From positions 211,013 through 275,012 of the forward strand of contig NZ_QAJP01000007.1 in assembly GCF_003852535.1 (NCBI RefSeq): a stretch of DNA of 64,000 nt, given 5' to 3'. This DNA is from Herminiimonas sp. KBW02 (GTDB lineage Bacteria > Pseudomonadota > Gammaproteobacteria > Burkholderiales > Burkholderiaceae_D). Below, in pieces: positions 56,874 through 64,000 of this stretch (its first letter is position 1; each line of letters starts with the position of its first letter). Under the pieces are notes generated by a model. The model made no database searches, had not been told where the DNA came from, and saw nothing but the letters and a program-made list of their open reading frames with translations. The position numbers and the translations under genes were made by a program.

Positions 56874-58076
56874 ATGCAAGATAAAAAGAAAATCGGCCTG
56901 GTGCTGACAGGAGGCGGAGCGCGCGCGGCGTATCAGGTCGGCGTGCTCGAAGCGGTATCGACCATCCTGTGCGAGGCGGGCTGGGCGCCCGAGAAGAATC
57001 CTTACGACATCATCTGCGGCACCTCAGCCGGTGCGATCAATGCCACTGCGCTGGCTTGTCATGTCGATGATTTCTGTCCCGGTCTGCAACGTATCGTGCA
57101 TGTGTGGGAAAACTTCACCGCTGAACAGGTCTACCGCGCTGATTCGCTGGGCGTGTTGCGTTCCGGTGCGAAGTGGCTGTCTTTGCTGTCGTTTGGCTGG
57201 CTGCTGCGCACCTGGAAAACCAACCCGCCGAACTCCCTGCTCGACAATACACCTTTGGTCAGTCTGCTGAACCGTATGCTGAATCTGCCGCGTCTGGATG
57301 CTGCGCTGGCAGACGGCAAGTTGCACGCGCTGGCAGTGACTGCTTCGTCCTATACGGCCGGCAAGCACATTACTTTTTATCAAAGCGAAGCCGACATCGA
57401 TCCCTGGGTCAGGACCCAGCGTATCGCCGTACGCAGTCAGATCGGCGTTGAGCATTTGCTGGCGTCGGCGGCGATTCCGCTGATTTTCCCGGCTACGCCG
57501 ATTTTTTGCGAAGGACGACGCGAGTATTTTGGTGATGGTTCGATGCGGCAGGTGGCGCCGATTTCGCCAGCCATCCATCTGGGGGCGGACAAGGTACTGG
57601 TGATAGGAGCGGGGCGGTTGATGGAACCTGCGATCGACCAGTCCGTCAACGCGCAGTATCCGAGCCTGGCACAAATTGCCGGTCATGCCTTGTCGAGTAT
57701 CTTCCTTGATAGCATCGCCAGCGATATCGAACGCCTGAATCGCATCAATCAAACCTTGTCGGTACTGACCGATGAGCAAAGAAGCAAGACCCCGCTGCGG
57801 CCGATAGAAATGCTGACCATCGCACCTTCGGAGCGACTTGACACTATTGCAAGTCGTCATATCAGCAGCCTGCCACTTCCGGTTCGCATGTTGTTGTCGG
57901 GCATAGGTGCCGCTGAAGTGCGTGGTGCAGCGCTGGCGTCCTACCTGTTGTTTGAAAAAAGCTACACCTGCGAACTCATCAATCTGGGGCGCAAGGATGC
58001 GCTGGCGCACAAGAATGAAATCCTGTCATTTTTCTCCACACAGGACACCGGTGTGGCCGAAAACGCGGACATCTAA
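56874..58076 (+). CDS. Patatin-like phospholipase
   Basis: About 400 residues. Oxyanion hole GGGARAAYQVGVL near the N-terminus, nucleophile motif GTSAGAIN and catalytic Asp in DGSMRQ form the Ser-Asp dyad. It acts on lipids in the cytosol or at the inner membrane; substrate is unknown. Start is ambiguous: ATG 56874 is used, but TTG 56865 or GTG 56868, nearer to an AAAGG site, add only three residues. Probably transcribed with ggt (44-bp gap). Confidence 0.9.
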   Translation: MQDKKKIGLVLTGGGARAAYQVGVLEAVSTILCEAGWAPEKNPYDIICGTSAGAINATALACHVDDFCPGLQRIVHVWENFTAEQVYRADSLGVLRSGAKWLSLLSFGWLLRTWKTNPPNSLLDNTPLVSLLNRMLNLPRLDAALADGKLHALAVTASSYTAGKHITFYQSEADIDPWVRTQRIAVRSQIGVEHLLASAAIPLIFPATPIFCEGRREYFGDGSMRQVAPISPAIHLGADKVLVIGAGRLMEPAIDQSVNAQYPSLAQIAGHALSSIFLDSIASDIERLNRINQTLSVLTDEQRSKTPLRPIEMLTIAPSERLDTIASRHISSLPLPVRMLLSGIGAAEVRGAALASYLLFEKSYTCELINLGRKDALAHKNEILSFFSTQDTGVAENADI

Positions 58077-58109
58077 GCAGCAGCCTATCCCTCGCTTGTC
58101 AAGCAATTA

Positions 58110-58195
58110 GTGTTGATTCGGACAACACAACACGTTACTCTCGGGTATTGGACTCGTTAATTCAATAGGCTGCGTTGATAGGGTGCGTTGATAGG
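58110..58195 (+). repeat. Small repeats upstream of the RNase gene
   Basis: A 6-bp inverted repeat GTGTTG/CAACAC (58110-58128) is followed by two copies of TGCGTTGATAGG (58171-58182 and 58184-58195), period 13. They lie just before the barnase-like gene and could be operator sites. Confidence 0.4.
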
Positions 58196-58225
58196 TGGCA
58201 CCCATTATTAAGAAAAGGGATTTCG

Positions 58226-58600
58226 GTGAAGGTTAAATTTATCACGCGCTTTTTCCTGCTTTTCGCTACATTTTTACTTTCGTTCAACGCTTTTGCTTTC
58301 GATTCCGGCGCGCTTGGAGTTGTTTCAGTTAATGAATTGCCGCGTGAAGCGCAGGAGACCATCGCCTTAATACGCCAGGGCGGACCTTTCCCTTATGACA
58401 AGGATGGTTCGGTATTTGGTAATTATGAAAAGGTTTTGCCCCAGCAAAAGCGCGGGTATTACCGCGAATACACTGTAAAGACACCGCGCGCCCGCAATCG
58501 CGGTGCGAAGCGGATCATTACCGGCGGCGAGAAAACCAGGCCGCGCGAATATTATTACACCGCCGATCACTACAGAAGCTTCAAAAGAGTCATAGAGTGA
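58226..58600 (+). CDS. Secreted barnase-type guanyl-specific ribonuclease
   Basis: 124 residues from GTG 58226, chosen because AAGGGA lies five bases upstream and a signal peptide follows at once (KVKFITRFFLLFATFLLSFNAFA). The mature domain has the barnase family residues: catalytic E81 (YYREYTV), R96 (RGAKRII) and H115 (TADHYRSFKRV). It should cleave single-stranded RNA after G. Export protects the host; the intracellular inhibitor is encoded next to it (barstar, 58645). Shorter than Bacillus barnase precursor but complete. Confidence 0.9.
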   Translation: MKVKFITRFFLLFATFLLSFNAFAFDSGALGVVSVNELPREAQETIALIRQGGPFPYDKDGSVFGNYEKVLPQQKRGYYREYTVKTPRARNRGAKRIITGGEKTRPREYYYTADHYRSFKRVIE

Positions 58601-58644
58601 ACGGGGTGTCATGTTGATAATAAATAGCTGGAGATGAGGGAGAA

Positions 58645-59043
58645 ATGAGTTTGTTTAAAACCGTGCCGCTCAATGTAGTGCAGTCGATCCGCGCGTTCCG
58701 TGTTGCCGATTTGCAGGCGGAAGCCGCGCATCTTGGGCAACACTTCCTGTACGCACATTGCGCCCATGCGACTACCAAGCAGCAGGTATTGGCCGTAATT
58801 GCGGAGGCATTTCAGTTCCCTAAGCATTTTGGCAAGAATTTCGATGCCTTGTCCGACTGCCTGACCAGCCTGGCGCATAAGGCTGGTCCACAACCCGGTT
58901 TCCTCGTGGTGCTGGAGCAATTGCCGAATACGCCGAAATTCGATAAGGAAGCACGGGAAACCCTGCTCGACGTATTCCGCGATGCCGCAGATTTCTGGGC
59001 TGACAAGAAAATCGCATTCCGGGTGTTTTACTCCTTCCAGTAA
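58645..59043 (+). CDS. Barstar-family ribonuclease inhibitor
   Basis: 132 residues. The FGKNFDALSDCLTSL motif aligns with the barstar helix that plugs the barnase active site and both of its Asp residues are conserved. It lacks a signal peptide, so it neutralises premature RNase inside the cell. The first 45 residues extend beyond classical barstar. ATG at 58645, 44 bp after the RNase stop; one operon. Confidence 0.92.
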   Translation: MSLFKTVPLNVVQSIRAFRVADLQAEAAHLGQHFLYAHCAHATTKQQVLAVIAEAFQFPKHFGKNFDALSDCLTSLAHKAGPQPGFLVVLEQLPNTPKFDKEARETLLDVFRDAADFWADKKIAFRVFYSFQ

Positions 59044-59221
59044 GTTGTTTCGACGCAGCCGCTGCCGTATCGCGGCTCGCTATCTCGCCTGAATTCGGGC
59101 CAATTTCCTCGTTTTTCCATCGCTGCTGCCTGCTGTTTGCGTGCTCTGTGCTGCATAGATAGTTGCTGTCCGGCCTGTCGCCGTCGGGCTGATCGGCCCG
59201 CGGTACGGTACAATGCGCGCC

Positions 59222-59833
59222 ATGAGAAGAATCGTCATTTTGATTTCCGGGCGCGGTAGTAATATGCGGGCCATCATCCGCGCTGCGCAAAATGAAGAAT
59301 GGCCGGCACAGATTGCGGCTGTCATTAGTAATAAGGCCGACGCATCCGGTCTGGCTTACGCAGCAGAGCACGGTATTCCGGCACTGGTTGTGGCTAACAA
59401 GGATTATCCGAGCCGGGAAGCCTTCGATGCCGCCTTGCAGAGCAAGATCGACTCTTTTGTGCCGGATTTGGTGGTTTTGGCGGGTTTTATGCGTGTGTTG
59501 ACGACACCTTTCGTCGCACATTACGCCGGACGCATGCTCAATATCCATCCATCGCTATTGCCAAGTTTTGTTGGTTTGGCAACGCACAGACAGGCTTTGG
59601 CAGCGGGCGTCAAATTACATGGGGCAACCGTGCATTTTGTCACTGCCGAGCTGGATCATGGTCCTATCGTGGCGCAGGCAGCTGTGCCGGTAGAGGCCGA
59701 CGACACGGAAGCAACCCTGGCCGCCCGTGTGCTGGAACAGGAACACATTATTTATCCACGCGCTATACGCTGGTTCGTAGACGGACGTTTGTCCGTGCAG
59801 GACGGCATGGTACGTATTAGTCAAGAAGCTTAA
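59222..59833 (+). CDS. purN: Phosphoribosylglycinamide formyltransferase
   Basis: 203 residues. Transfers formyl from 10-formyl-THF to GAR in purine synthesis. ISGRGSNMRAI phosphate loop, FMRVLT, NIHPSLLPSFVGLATHRQAL (His and Asn of the active site) and VTAELDHGPIV (catalytic Asp) are visible. ATG at 59222 aligns with the family start; the upstream ATG at 59213 adds three residues. TACAAT (59208-59213) may be its -10, giving a nearly leaderless transcript. Confidence 0.96.
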   Translation: MRRIVILISGRGSNMRAIIRAAQNEEWPAQIAAVISNKADASGLAYAAEHGIPALVVANKDYPSREAFDAALQSKIDSFVPDLVVLAGFMRVLTTPFVAHYAGRMLNIHPSLLPSFVGLATHRQALAAGVKLHGATVHFVTAELDHGPIVAQAAVPVEADDTEATLAARVLEQEHIIYPRAIRWFVDGRLSVQDGMVRISQEA

Positions 59834-59928
59834 AGTCCAGAGTCCTGATGAAACTGAAGCAGCGGTTCGCTACTCGAACCTGCCTGCCCGGCGACTGACA
59901 GACAAGAATATTTTATGAAGGAATATGC

Positions 59929-61185
59929 ATGAGATTGCCTCCCGCGATCATTAATAACACCGAAGAAGTATTGCGCGAGATCCTGCGTTTCACGGGTCCG
60001 GCTGACGGTACCTTATCGCGTTACTTCCGCGAACATCCGAAGCTCGGTTCGCGTGAGCGCGGTGTCGTGGCCGAAGCAGTGTATGGCTTGCTGCGCAACA
60101 AAGCGGTCTACACCAGCTTTGCCGAATCCGGTAATGGCCCGACCATGCGTCGCATGACTTTGCTCGGTCTGGCTGATGCAGTCGGCGTCGAGTCGCTGGG
60201 TGGTCTGACCGAAGAAGAAACCGAATGGCTGCAGCACGTGATGCAAATCGATCGCACCTTGTTGCCATCGCTCTTGCGTTCGAATCTGCCGGAATGGCTG
60301 TTTGAGAAATTGGTAGCACGTGATGGCGAAGCAACTGCACTAGAACTGGCGCATGCGATGAATCAGCCGGCGCCGCTGGACTTGCGCGTCAACGCACTGA
60401 AGGCAACGCGCGAAGAGGTGACCACGTCGCTGGCAGAAGCGCCTATCTTGTGTGAGCCGACGCCGTATGCACCTTTAGGTATACGCATCATCAAGAAACC
60501 CGCATTGCAAAACCTGCCTTTGTTCAAGAATGGTTCTATCGAAGTGCAGGATGAAGGTAGCCAATTGCTGTCGCAAGTCGTCGGCGCCAAGCGCGGCGAA
60601 ATGGTGGTCGATTTCTGCGCCGGTGCAGGCGGCAAGACTTTGTCGCTGGGCGCGGCGATGCGCAACACCGGACGTCTGTATGCTTTCGATATATCCGACA
60701 AACGCCTGGCCAAACTGAAGCCACGCCTGGCGCGTAGCGGACTGTCGAATGTGCATCCGGTTCTCATCGCACATGAAAACGATGCGAAGGTAAAACGCCT
60801 GGCAGGCAAGATAGATCGCGTGCTGGTCGATGCGCCATGCAGCGGCCTCGGCACCTTGCGTCGCAATCCGGACGTGAAGTGGCGTCAGACACCGCAATCG
60901 CTGGTAGAGTTGAACGAAAAGCAGGCTTCCATCCTGGCGGGCGCGGCGCGTCTGGTCAAAGCGGGCGGTCGTCTGGTCTATGCAACCTGCAGTATTCTGG
61001 ATGAAGAAAACGAAGCCATCGTCGCCAGCTTCCTGGCATCACGCGATGACTTTGTTTTGATTCCGATGAGTGAAGTGCTGGCCGAACAAAAGATAGATCT
61101 GAAGATGGGTGACTATCTGAAGCTGTCGCCAGCCTTGCATCACACCGATGGATTTTTCGCGGCGGTACTCGAACGTAAAAAATAA
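59929..61185 (+). CDS. RsmB/NOP-family RNA cytosine-C5 methyltransferase
   Basis: 418 residues. An N-terminal NusB-like helical region (about 1-150) precedes the methyltransferase domain: VVDFCAGAGGKTLSLGA (SAM), DAPCSGLGTLRRNPD (Cys of motif IV) and VYATCSILDEENEAIV (nucleophilic Cys of motif VI). It methylates a cytosine, most likely in rRNA, by analogy with RsmB, but the N-terminus is shorter and divergent, so I give no symbol. Start codon of the mscS gene follows the stop with no gap. Confidence 0.93.
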   Translation: MRLPPAIINNTEEVLREILRFTGPADGTLSRYFREHPKLGSRERGVVAEAVYGLLRNKAVYTSFAESGNGPTMRRMTLLGLADAVGVESLGGLTEEETEWLQHVMQIDRTLLPSLLRSNLPEWLFEKLVARDGEATALELAHAMNQPAPLDLRVNALKATREEVTTSLAEAPILCEPTPYAPLGIRIIKKPALQNLPLFKNGSIEVQDEGSQLLSQVVGAKRGEMVVDFCAGAGGKTLSLGAAMRNTGRLYAFDISDKRLAKLKPRLARSGLSNVHPVLIAHENDAKVKRLAGKIDRVLVDAPCSGLGTLRRNPDVKWRQTPQSLVELNEKQASILAGAARLVKAGGRLVYATCSILDEENEAIVASFLASRDDFVLIPMSEVLAEQKIDLKMGDYLKLSPALHHTDGFFAAVLERKK

Positions 61186-62550
61186 ATGAAACAAAACCTG
61201 CTATCGACTCTCTGGGCTGATTTGTGGACGGACCTGGGCATACCCGGTCTGCGCTGGCAAATTTTTGCTGTAGTACTGTGTTTTGCATTGGGTTGGGGTA
61301 TCGCACGTGTGGTGCGCGGCCTGCTGGCGACGAAAGAGCCACAGCAAAATGCTTTACGACGTCTGGGAGTGGAGAGTTTTACGCGGGTTTTGTGGCCATT
61401 GCTGACCTGGTTGTTGCTGGCGATCGCCAAAACCATCCTCGAGCGCTGGGAGCGTGTGGACGGTGTGGATGTCCTGCGCGTCGTGATGCCGCTGGTCGCC
61501 TCGTTTGCGCTGATACGCCTGGCCTTCTACGTAATGCGACGCGTGTTCGCACGTGGCGGCAAGGTCAGTGCTTTCGTCCTGCTGTTTGAGCGCAGCTTTG
61601 CGTCACTGGTCTGGATCGTGGTGGCGCTGCACATCACAGGCGTCTTGCCGGAACTCATCGAATTCCTCGACGACACCTTTGTCCCCCTAGGCAAACATAA
61701 AGTCTCCATCATGACGATGCTGCAAGCGGTCGTCTCGGTGGGGGTGACGCTTATATTTGCGCTGTGGGGATCGGCCCTGATCGAAGAGCGCCTGATGCGA
61801 CTCGACGGCATGCATTCATCGATGCGCGCCGTGCTGTCACGCATGAGTCGTGCCGTCCTGATCCTGATTGCCTTGCTGGTTAGCCTGTCCATGGTCGGTA
61901 TCGACCTGACCGTGCTGTCGGTATTTGGTGGTGCGCTGGGTGTAGGCCTGGGCCTGGGCTTGCAAAAGATTGCCAGCAGCTATGTTTCCGGCTTCATCAT
62001 CCTGCTCGAGCGCAGCATGACCATAGGCGATACGGTCACGATAGATAAATTCACCGGGCGCGTGGCGCAGATCAATACCCGCTACACCGTGTTGCGCAAT
62101 GGCGACGGCAGCGACACTATCGTGCCGAATGAAGTCTTCGTCGCGAATTCCGTACAGAATTTATCCCTCAGCGATACTGTGATGCAAATGACAACACGTG
62201 TTTCGGTCGATTACCGGACTGATATCGATTTGGCATTGCGATTGCTGGAAGAGGCCGCACTTGGTGTAGATAAAGTACGCAAGGGGCCGGATCGCGTACC
62301 AGCGGCTACCATGGTGGCTTTTGGCGCGGATGGTATCGACCTGCAACTGGGTTTTTGGGTCAATGAACTGGATGGACGCGGTACGGTGTTGTCTGATGTC
62401 AATCGTGCAATATGGCGCTCATTTCAGGCGAATCAGATCAATGTTCCGTTCCCGCAACGTGAAATAAGATTGATTGACGAGCAATATCAGCCGGTAAAAG
62501 AACGTTTAAATACCGCGAAAAACCCTGCAAAATCGGATATAGGCCCTTAA
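61186..62550 (+). CDS. MscS-family mechanosensitive ion channel
   Basis: 454 residues. Four or five membrane helices before the pore helix, which reads GGALGVGLGLGLQKIASSYVSGFIILLERS, the MscS core signature (Gly/Ala-rich pore with Q-K-I). The beta domain follows with IDKFTGRVAQINTRYTVLRNGDGSDTIVPN. It releases solutes upon osmotic downshock. Start abuts the stop of the methyltransferase gene (61185/61186), so translation is coupled. Larger than E. coli MscS because of extra N-terminal helices. Confidence 0.94.
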   Translation: MKQNLLSTLWADLWTDLGIPGLRWQIFAVVLCFALGWGIARVVRGLLATKEPQQNALRRLGVESFTRVLWPLLTWLLLAIAKTILERWERVDGVDVLRVVMPLVASFALIRLAFYVMRRVFARGGKVSAFVLLFERSFASLVWIVVALHITGVLPELIEFLDDTFVPLGKHKVSIMTMLQAVVSVGVTLIFALWGSALIEERLMRLDGMHSSMRAVLSRMSRAVLILIALLVSLSMVGIDLTVLSVFGGALGVGLGLGLQKIASSYVSGFIILLERSMTIGDTVTIDKFTGRVAQINTRYTVLRNGDGSDTIVPNEVFVANSVQNLSLSDTVMQMTTRVSVDYRTDIDLALRLLEEAALGVDKVRKGPDRVPAATMVAFGADGIDLQLGFWVNELDGRGTVLSDVNRAIWRSFQANQINVPFPQREIRLIDEQYQPVKERLNTAKNPAKSDIGP

Positions 62551-62655
62551 AAAGGGTACAATTCGTCTCGAAAATTTGCCAGCAACCCTAGCAATTCGAT
62601 TTAGCGATACCATCTAGGGGATACCATTATCCATGGCATTCATATTGGAGCCACA

Positions 62656-63849
62656 ATGATCGACGCAGTACTTGATTTCCTATCGAACGGCCTGACCCGC
62701 GCCAGCGGTTGGGAAGTGTTTTTCTACGCGCTCGCCGTGACACACATCACGATTGCGGCGGTCACCATCTATTTGCATCGCAGCGCCACCCATCGTGGCC
62801 TGGACCTGCATCCGATTCCTAGTCATTTCTTCCGCTTCTGGCTGTGGCTGACCACTGGTATGGTCACTAAAGAATGGGTAGCGATCCATCGCAAGCACCA
62901 TGCCAAATGCGAAACTGAAGAAGATCCGCACAGCCCGGTTACACGCGGCATCAAGAAAGTGTTTTTCGAAGGTGCTGAGTTGTATCGCGCAGAGTCGAAA
63001 AACATGGAAACCATGGAAAAGTACGGTTACGGTACGCCGGACGACTGGATCGAACGCAATGTTTACACGCGTCATAGCGCGATGGGTATCGTCCTGATGT
63101 TGTTCATCAACGTTGCCTTGTTCGGCGTGGTCGGTGTTTCGGTATGGGCCTTGCAAATGGCATGGATTCCTATCACCGCTGCCGGCATCATCAACGGTAT
63201 CGGCCACTACTGGGGTTACCGCAACTACGAATGCAATGATGCAGCAACCAACATCTTCCCTATCGGTATCCTGATCGGTGGTGAAGAGCTGCACAACAAT
63301 CACCACACCTTTGGTACGTCGGCCAAGCTGTCGGCCAAGTGGTATGAATTCGACATCGGCTGGATGTACATCCGTATGATGGAAACGGTCGGCCTGGCCA
63401 AGGTCAAGAAGGTCGCACCGCAGCCTAAATTCGACACCAGCAAACTGCACCTCGATTTCGATACGCTGCAATCCGTCATCGCTAACCGTTATGACGTGAC
63501 TGCAAAATATGCGAAGTCGCTGAAGCAAACCTGGCACGATGAAGTTGAGCACCTGAAAGAAAAAGCACAGCTGGAATCCGGCTTCCTGCGTTCGGCGAAG
63601 AAGCTCTTGCATCGTGAACCTAACAAACTGGAAGCACCGCATAAAGAACAATTGACGACCTTGTTCGCACATAGCAAGCCGCTCAAGACAATGCATGAAA
63701 TGCGCGTTGAACTGGGCGCGATCTGGGAGCGTTCACACGCGAGTCGTGATCAGTTGCTGCAGCAGTTGCAGGATTGGTGTGCACGTGCTGAAGCGTCGGG
63801 TATTACTGCCTTGCGTGACTTCTCTTTGCGTTTGCGTAGCTACGCTTAA
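62656..63849 (+). CDS. Membrane delta-9 fatty acid desaturase
   Basis: 397 residues. Three His boxes: HRSATHR, HRKHHA and HNNHH, each in expected order with membrane helices between (about 20-40, 60-80 and 150-185). It inserts a double bond into acyl chains for membrane fluidity. The C-terminal about 120 residues are a charged helix (TWHDEVEHLKEKA...), longer than minimal desaturases. ATG at 62656 after TTGGAGCCAC. The terminator at 63872-63897 follows directly. Confidence 0.95.
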   Translation: MIDAVLDFLSNGLTRASGWEVFFYALAVTHITIAAVTIYLHRSATHRGLDLHPIPSHFFRFWLWLTTGMVTKEWVAIHRKHHAKCETEEDPHSPVTRGIKKVFFEGAELYRAESKNMETMEKYGYGTPDDWIERNVYTRHSAMGIVLMLFINVALFGVVGVSVWALQMAWIPITAAGIINGIGHYWGYRNYECNDAATNIFPIGILIGGEELHNNHHTFGTSAKLSAKWYEFDIGWMYIRMMETVGLAKVKKVAPQPKFDTSKLHLDFDTLQSVIANRYDVTAKYAKSLKQTWHDEVEHLKEKAQLESGFLRSAKKLLHREPNKLEAPHKEQLTTLFAHSKPLKTMHEMRVELGAIWERSHASRDQLLQQLQDWCARAEASGITALRDFSLRLRSYA

Positions 63850-63871
63850 GTTTGTTTGAATTTGTTGATTG

Positions 63872-63897
63872 AAAAAGCCCGCTGATGCGGGCTTTTT
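63872..63897 (+). terminator. Rho-independent terminator after the desaturase gene
   Basis: Perfect 11-bp stem AAAAAGCCCGC/GCGGGCTTTTT with TGAT loop. Its U-tract is the start of repeat copy B. Confidence 0.85.
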
Positions 63898-64000
63898 TAT
63901 TGTTTGTTTGGTTTACAGTTTGCGGGTGTTGATGCTGTTCTTTCTTCGTGGAGAGGTGCGTTGCCGGGAGTGGCCCGGCGGCCACTCACTTTCTTTGCTT
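63891..64000 (+). repeat. Dispersed repeat copy B (cut by window edge)
   Basis: From the U-tract of the desaturase terminator it reads TTTTTTATTGTTTGTTTGG, then GTTGATG, CGTGGAGAGGTGCGTTGCCG and GTGGCCCGGC, matching copy A at 34005-34093 on the other strand. It continues past copy A into CACTCACTTTCTTTGCTT, which I recall as part of a longer repeat in this family. Confidence 0.75.

Overview
The window looks like chromosomal DNA of a betaproteobacterium of the order Burkholderiales, most likely family Oxalobacteraceae (Herminiimonas/Janthinobacterium type). This is inferred from the gene order sodB-xseA and exbB-exbD-lpxK-Trm112-kdsB-adk, from protein flavour (Fe-SOD, NDH-2, TamA/TamB, K+-independent H+-PPase) and from a short dispersed repeat. 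No rRNA, tRNA, CRISPR array, insertion sequence or prophage was seen. Species identity cannot be settled without a database search.

Layout. 1-126: 5' end of an SsuA-like sulfonate-binding protein. 427-3159: a dual GGDEF/EAL c-di-GMP enzyme. 3390-5531: a DUF599 membrane protein and fumC. 5650-6479: a cysteine-repeat periplasmic protein and a CsbD-like protein. 6974-11317: a signalling block with a HisKA_3 histidine kinase, a stand-alone receiver, a NarL-type regulator and a sensor-less sigma54 activator. 11481-15590: YbdK-type ligase, CPA2 antiporter and NDH-2. 15743-21443: the tamA-tamB outer-membrane assembly pair, overlapping by 11 bp. 21682-27663: methyltransferases, a cytochrome c, a GIY-YIG protein, a YbaY/MliC lipoprotein, an LpxR-like lipid A deacylase, beta carbonic anhydrase and a zinc-ribbon protein. 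27788-30401: nhaR, an FAD monooxygenase and a small ORF. 30837-33715: sulfate importer genes sbp-cysT-cysW without cysA. 34169-36477: sodB and xseA, with a Fur box upstream of sodB.

36701-48239 is an accessory block sitting between xseA and exbB, genes that I recall as neighbours in related genera. It carries a chemoreceptor, rarD, a possible ncRNA or attenuated leader, an orphan AAA+ ATPase, and the most interesting locus of the window. That locus is an operon (ABC ATPase, permease, binding protein, tandem nitrilase) transcribed away from a NifA-like sigma54 activator. Both transcription units have a near-consensus -24/-12 promoter, and a perfect 13-bp inverted repeat lies almost midway between them. 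The second nitrilase domain has lost all three catalytic residues. I read this as a self-regulated nitrogen-scavenging module for an unknown nitrile, amide or carbamoyl compound.

48519-52441 is the envelope and nucleotide block exbB-exbD-lpxK-Trm112-kdsB-adk, preceded by three DnaA-box-like 9-mers. 52704-63849 holds hppA (with a structured leader), a gamma-glutamyltransferase lipoprotein, a patatin, a secreted barnase-like RNase with barstar, purN, an RsmB-family methyltransferase, an MscS-type channel and a delta-9 desaturase. The final bases are a second copy of the repeat found downstream of sodB. In both copies the shared sequence begins in the U-tract of an intrinsic terminator.
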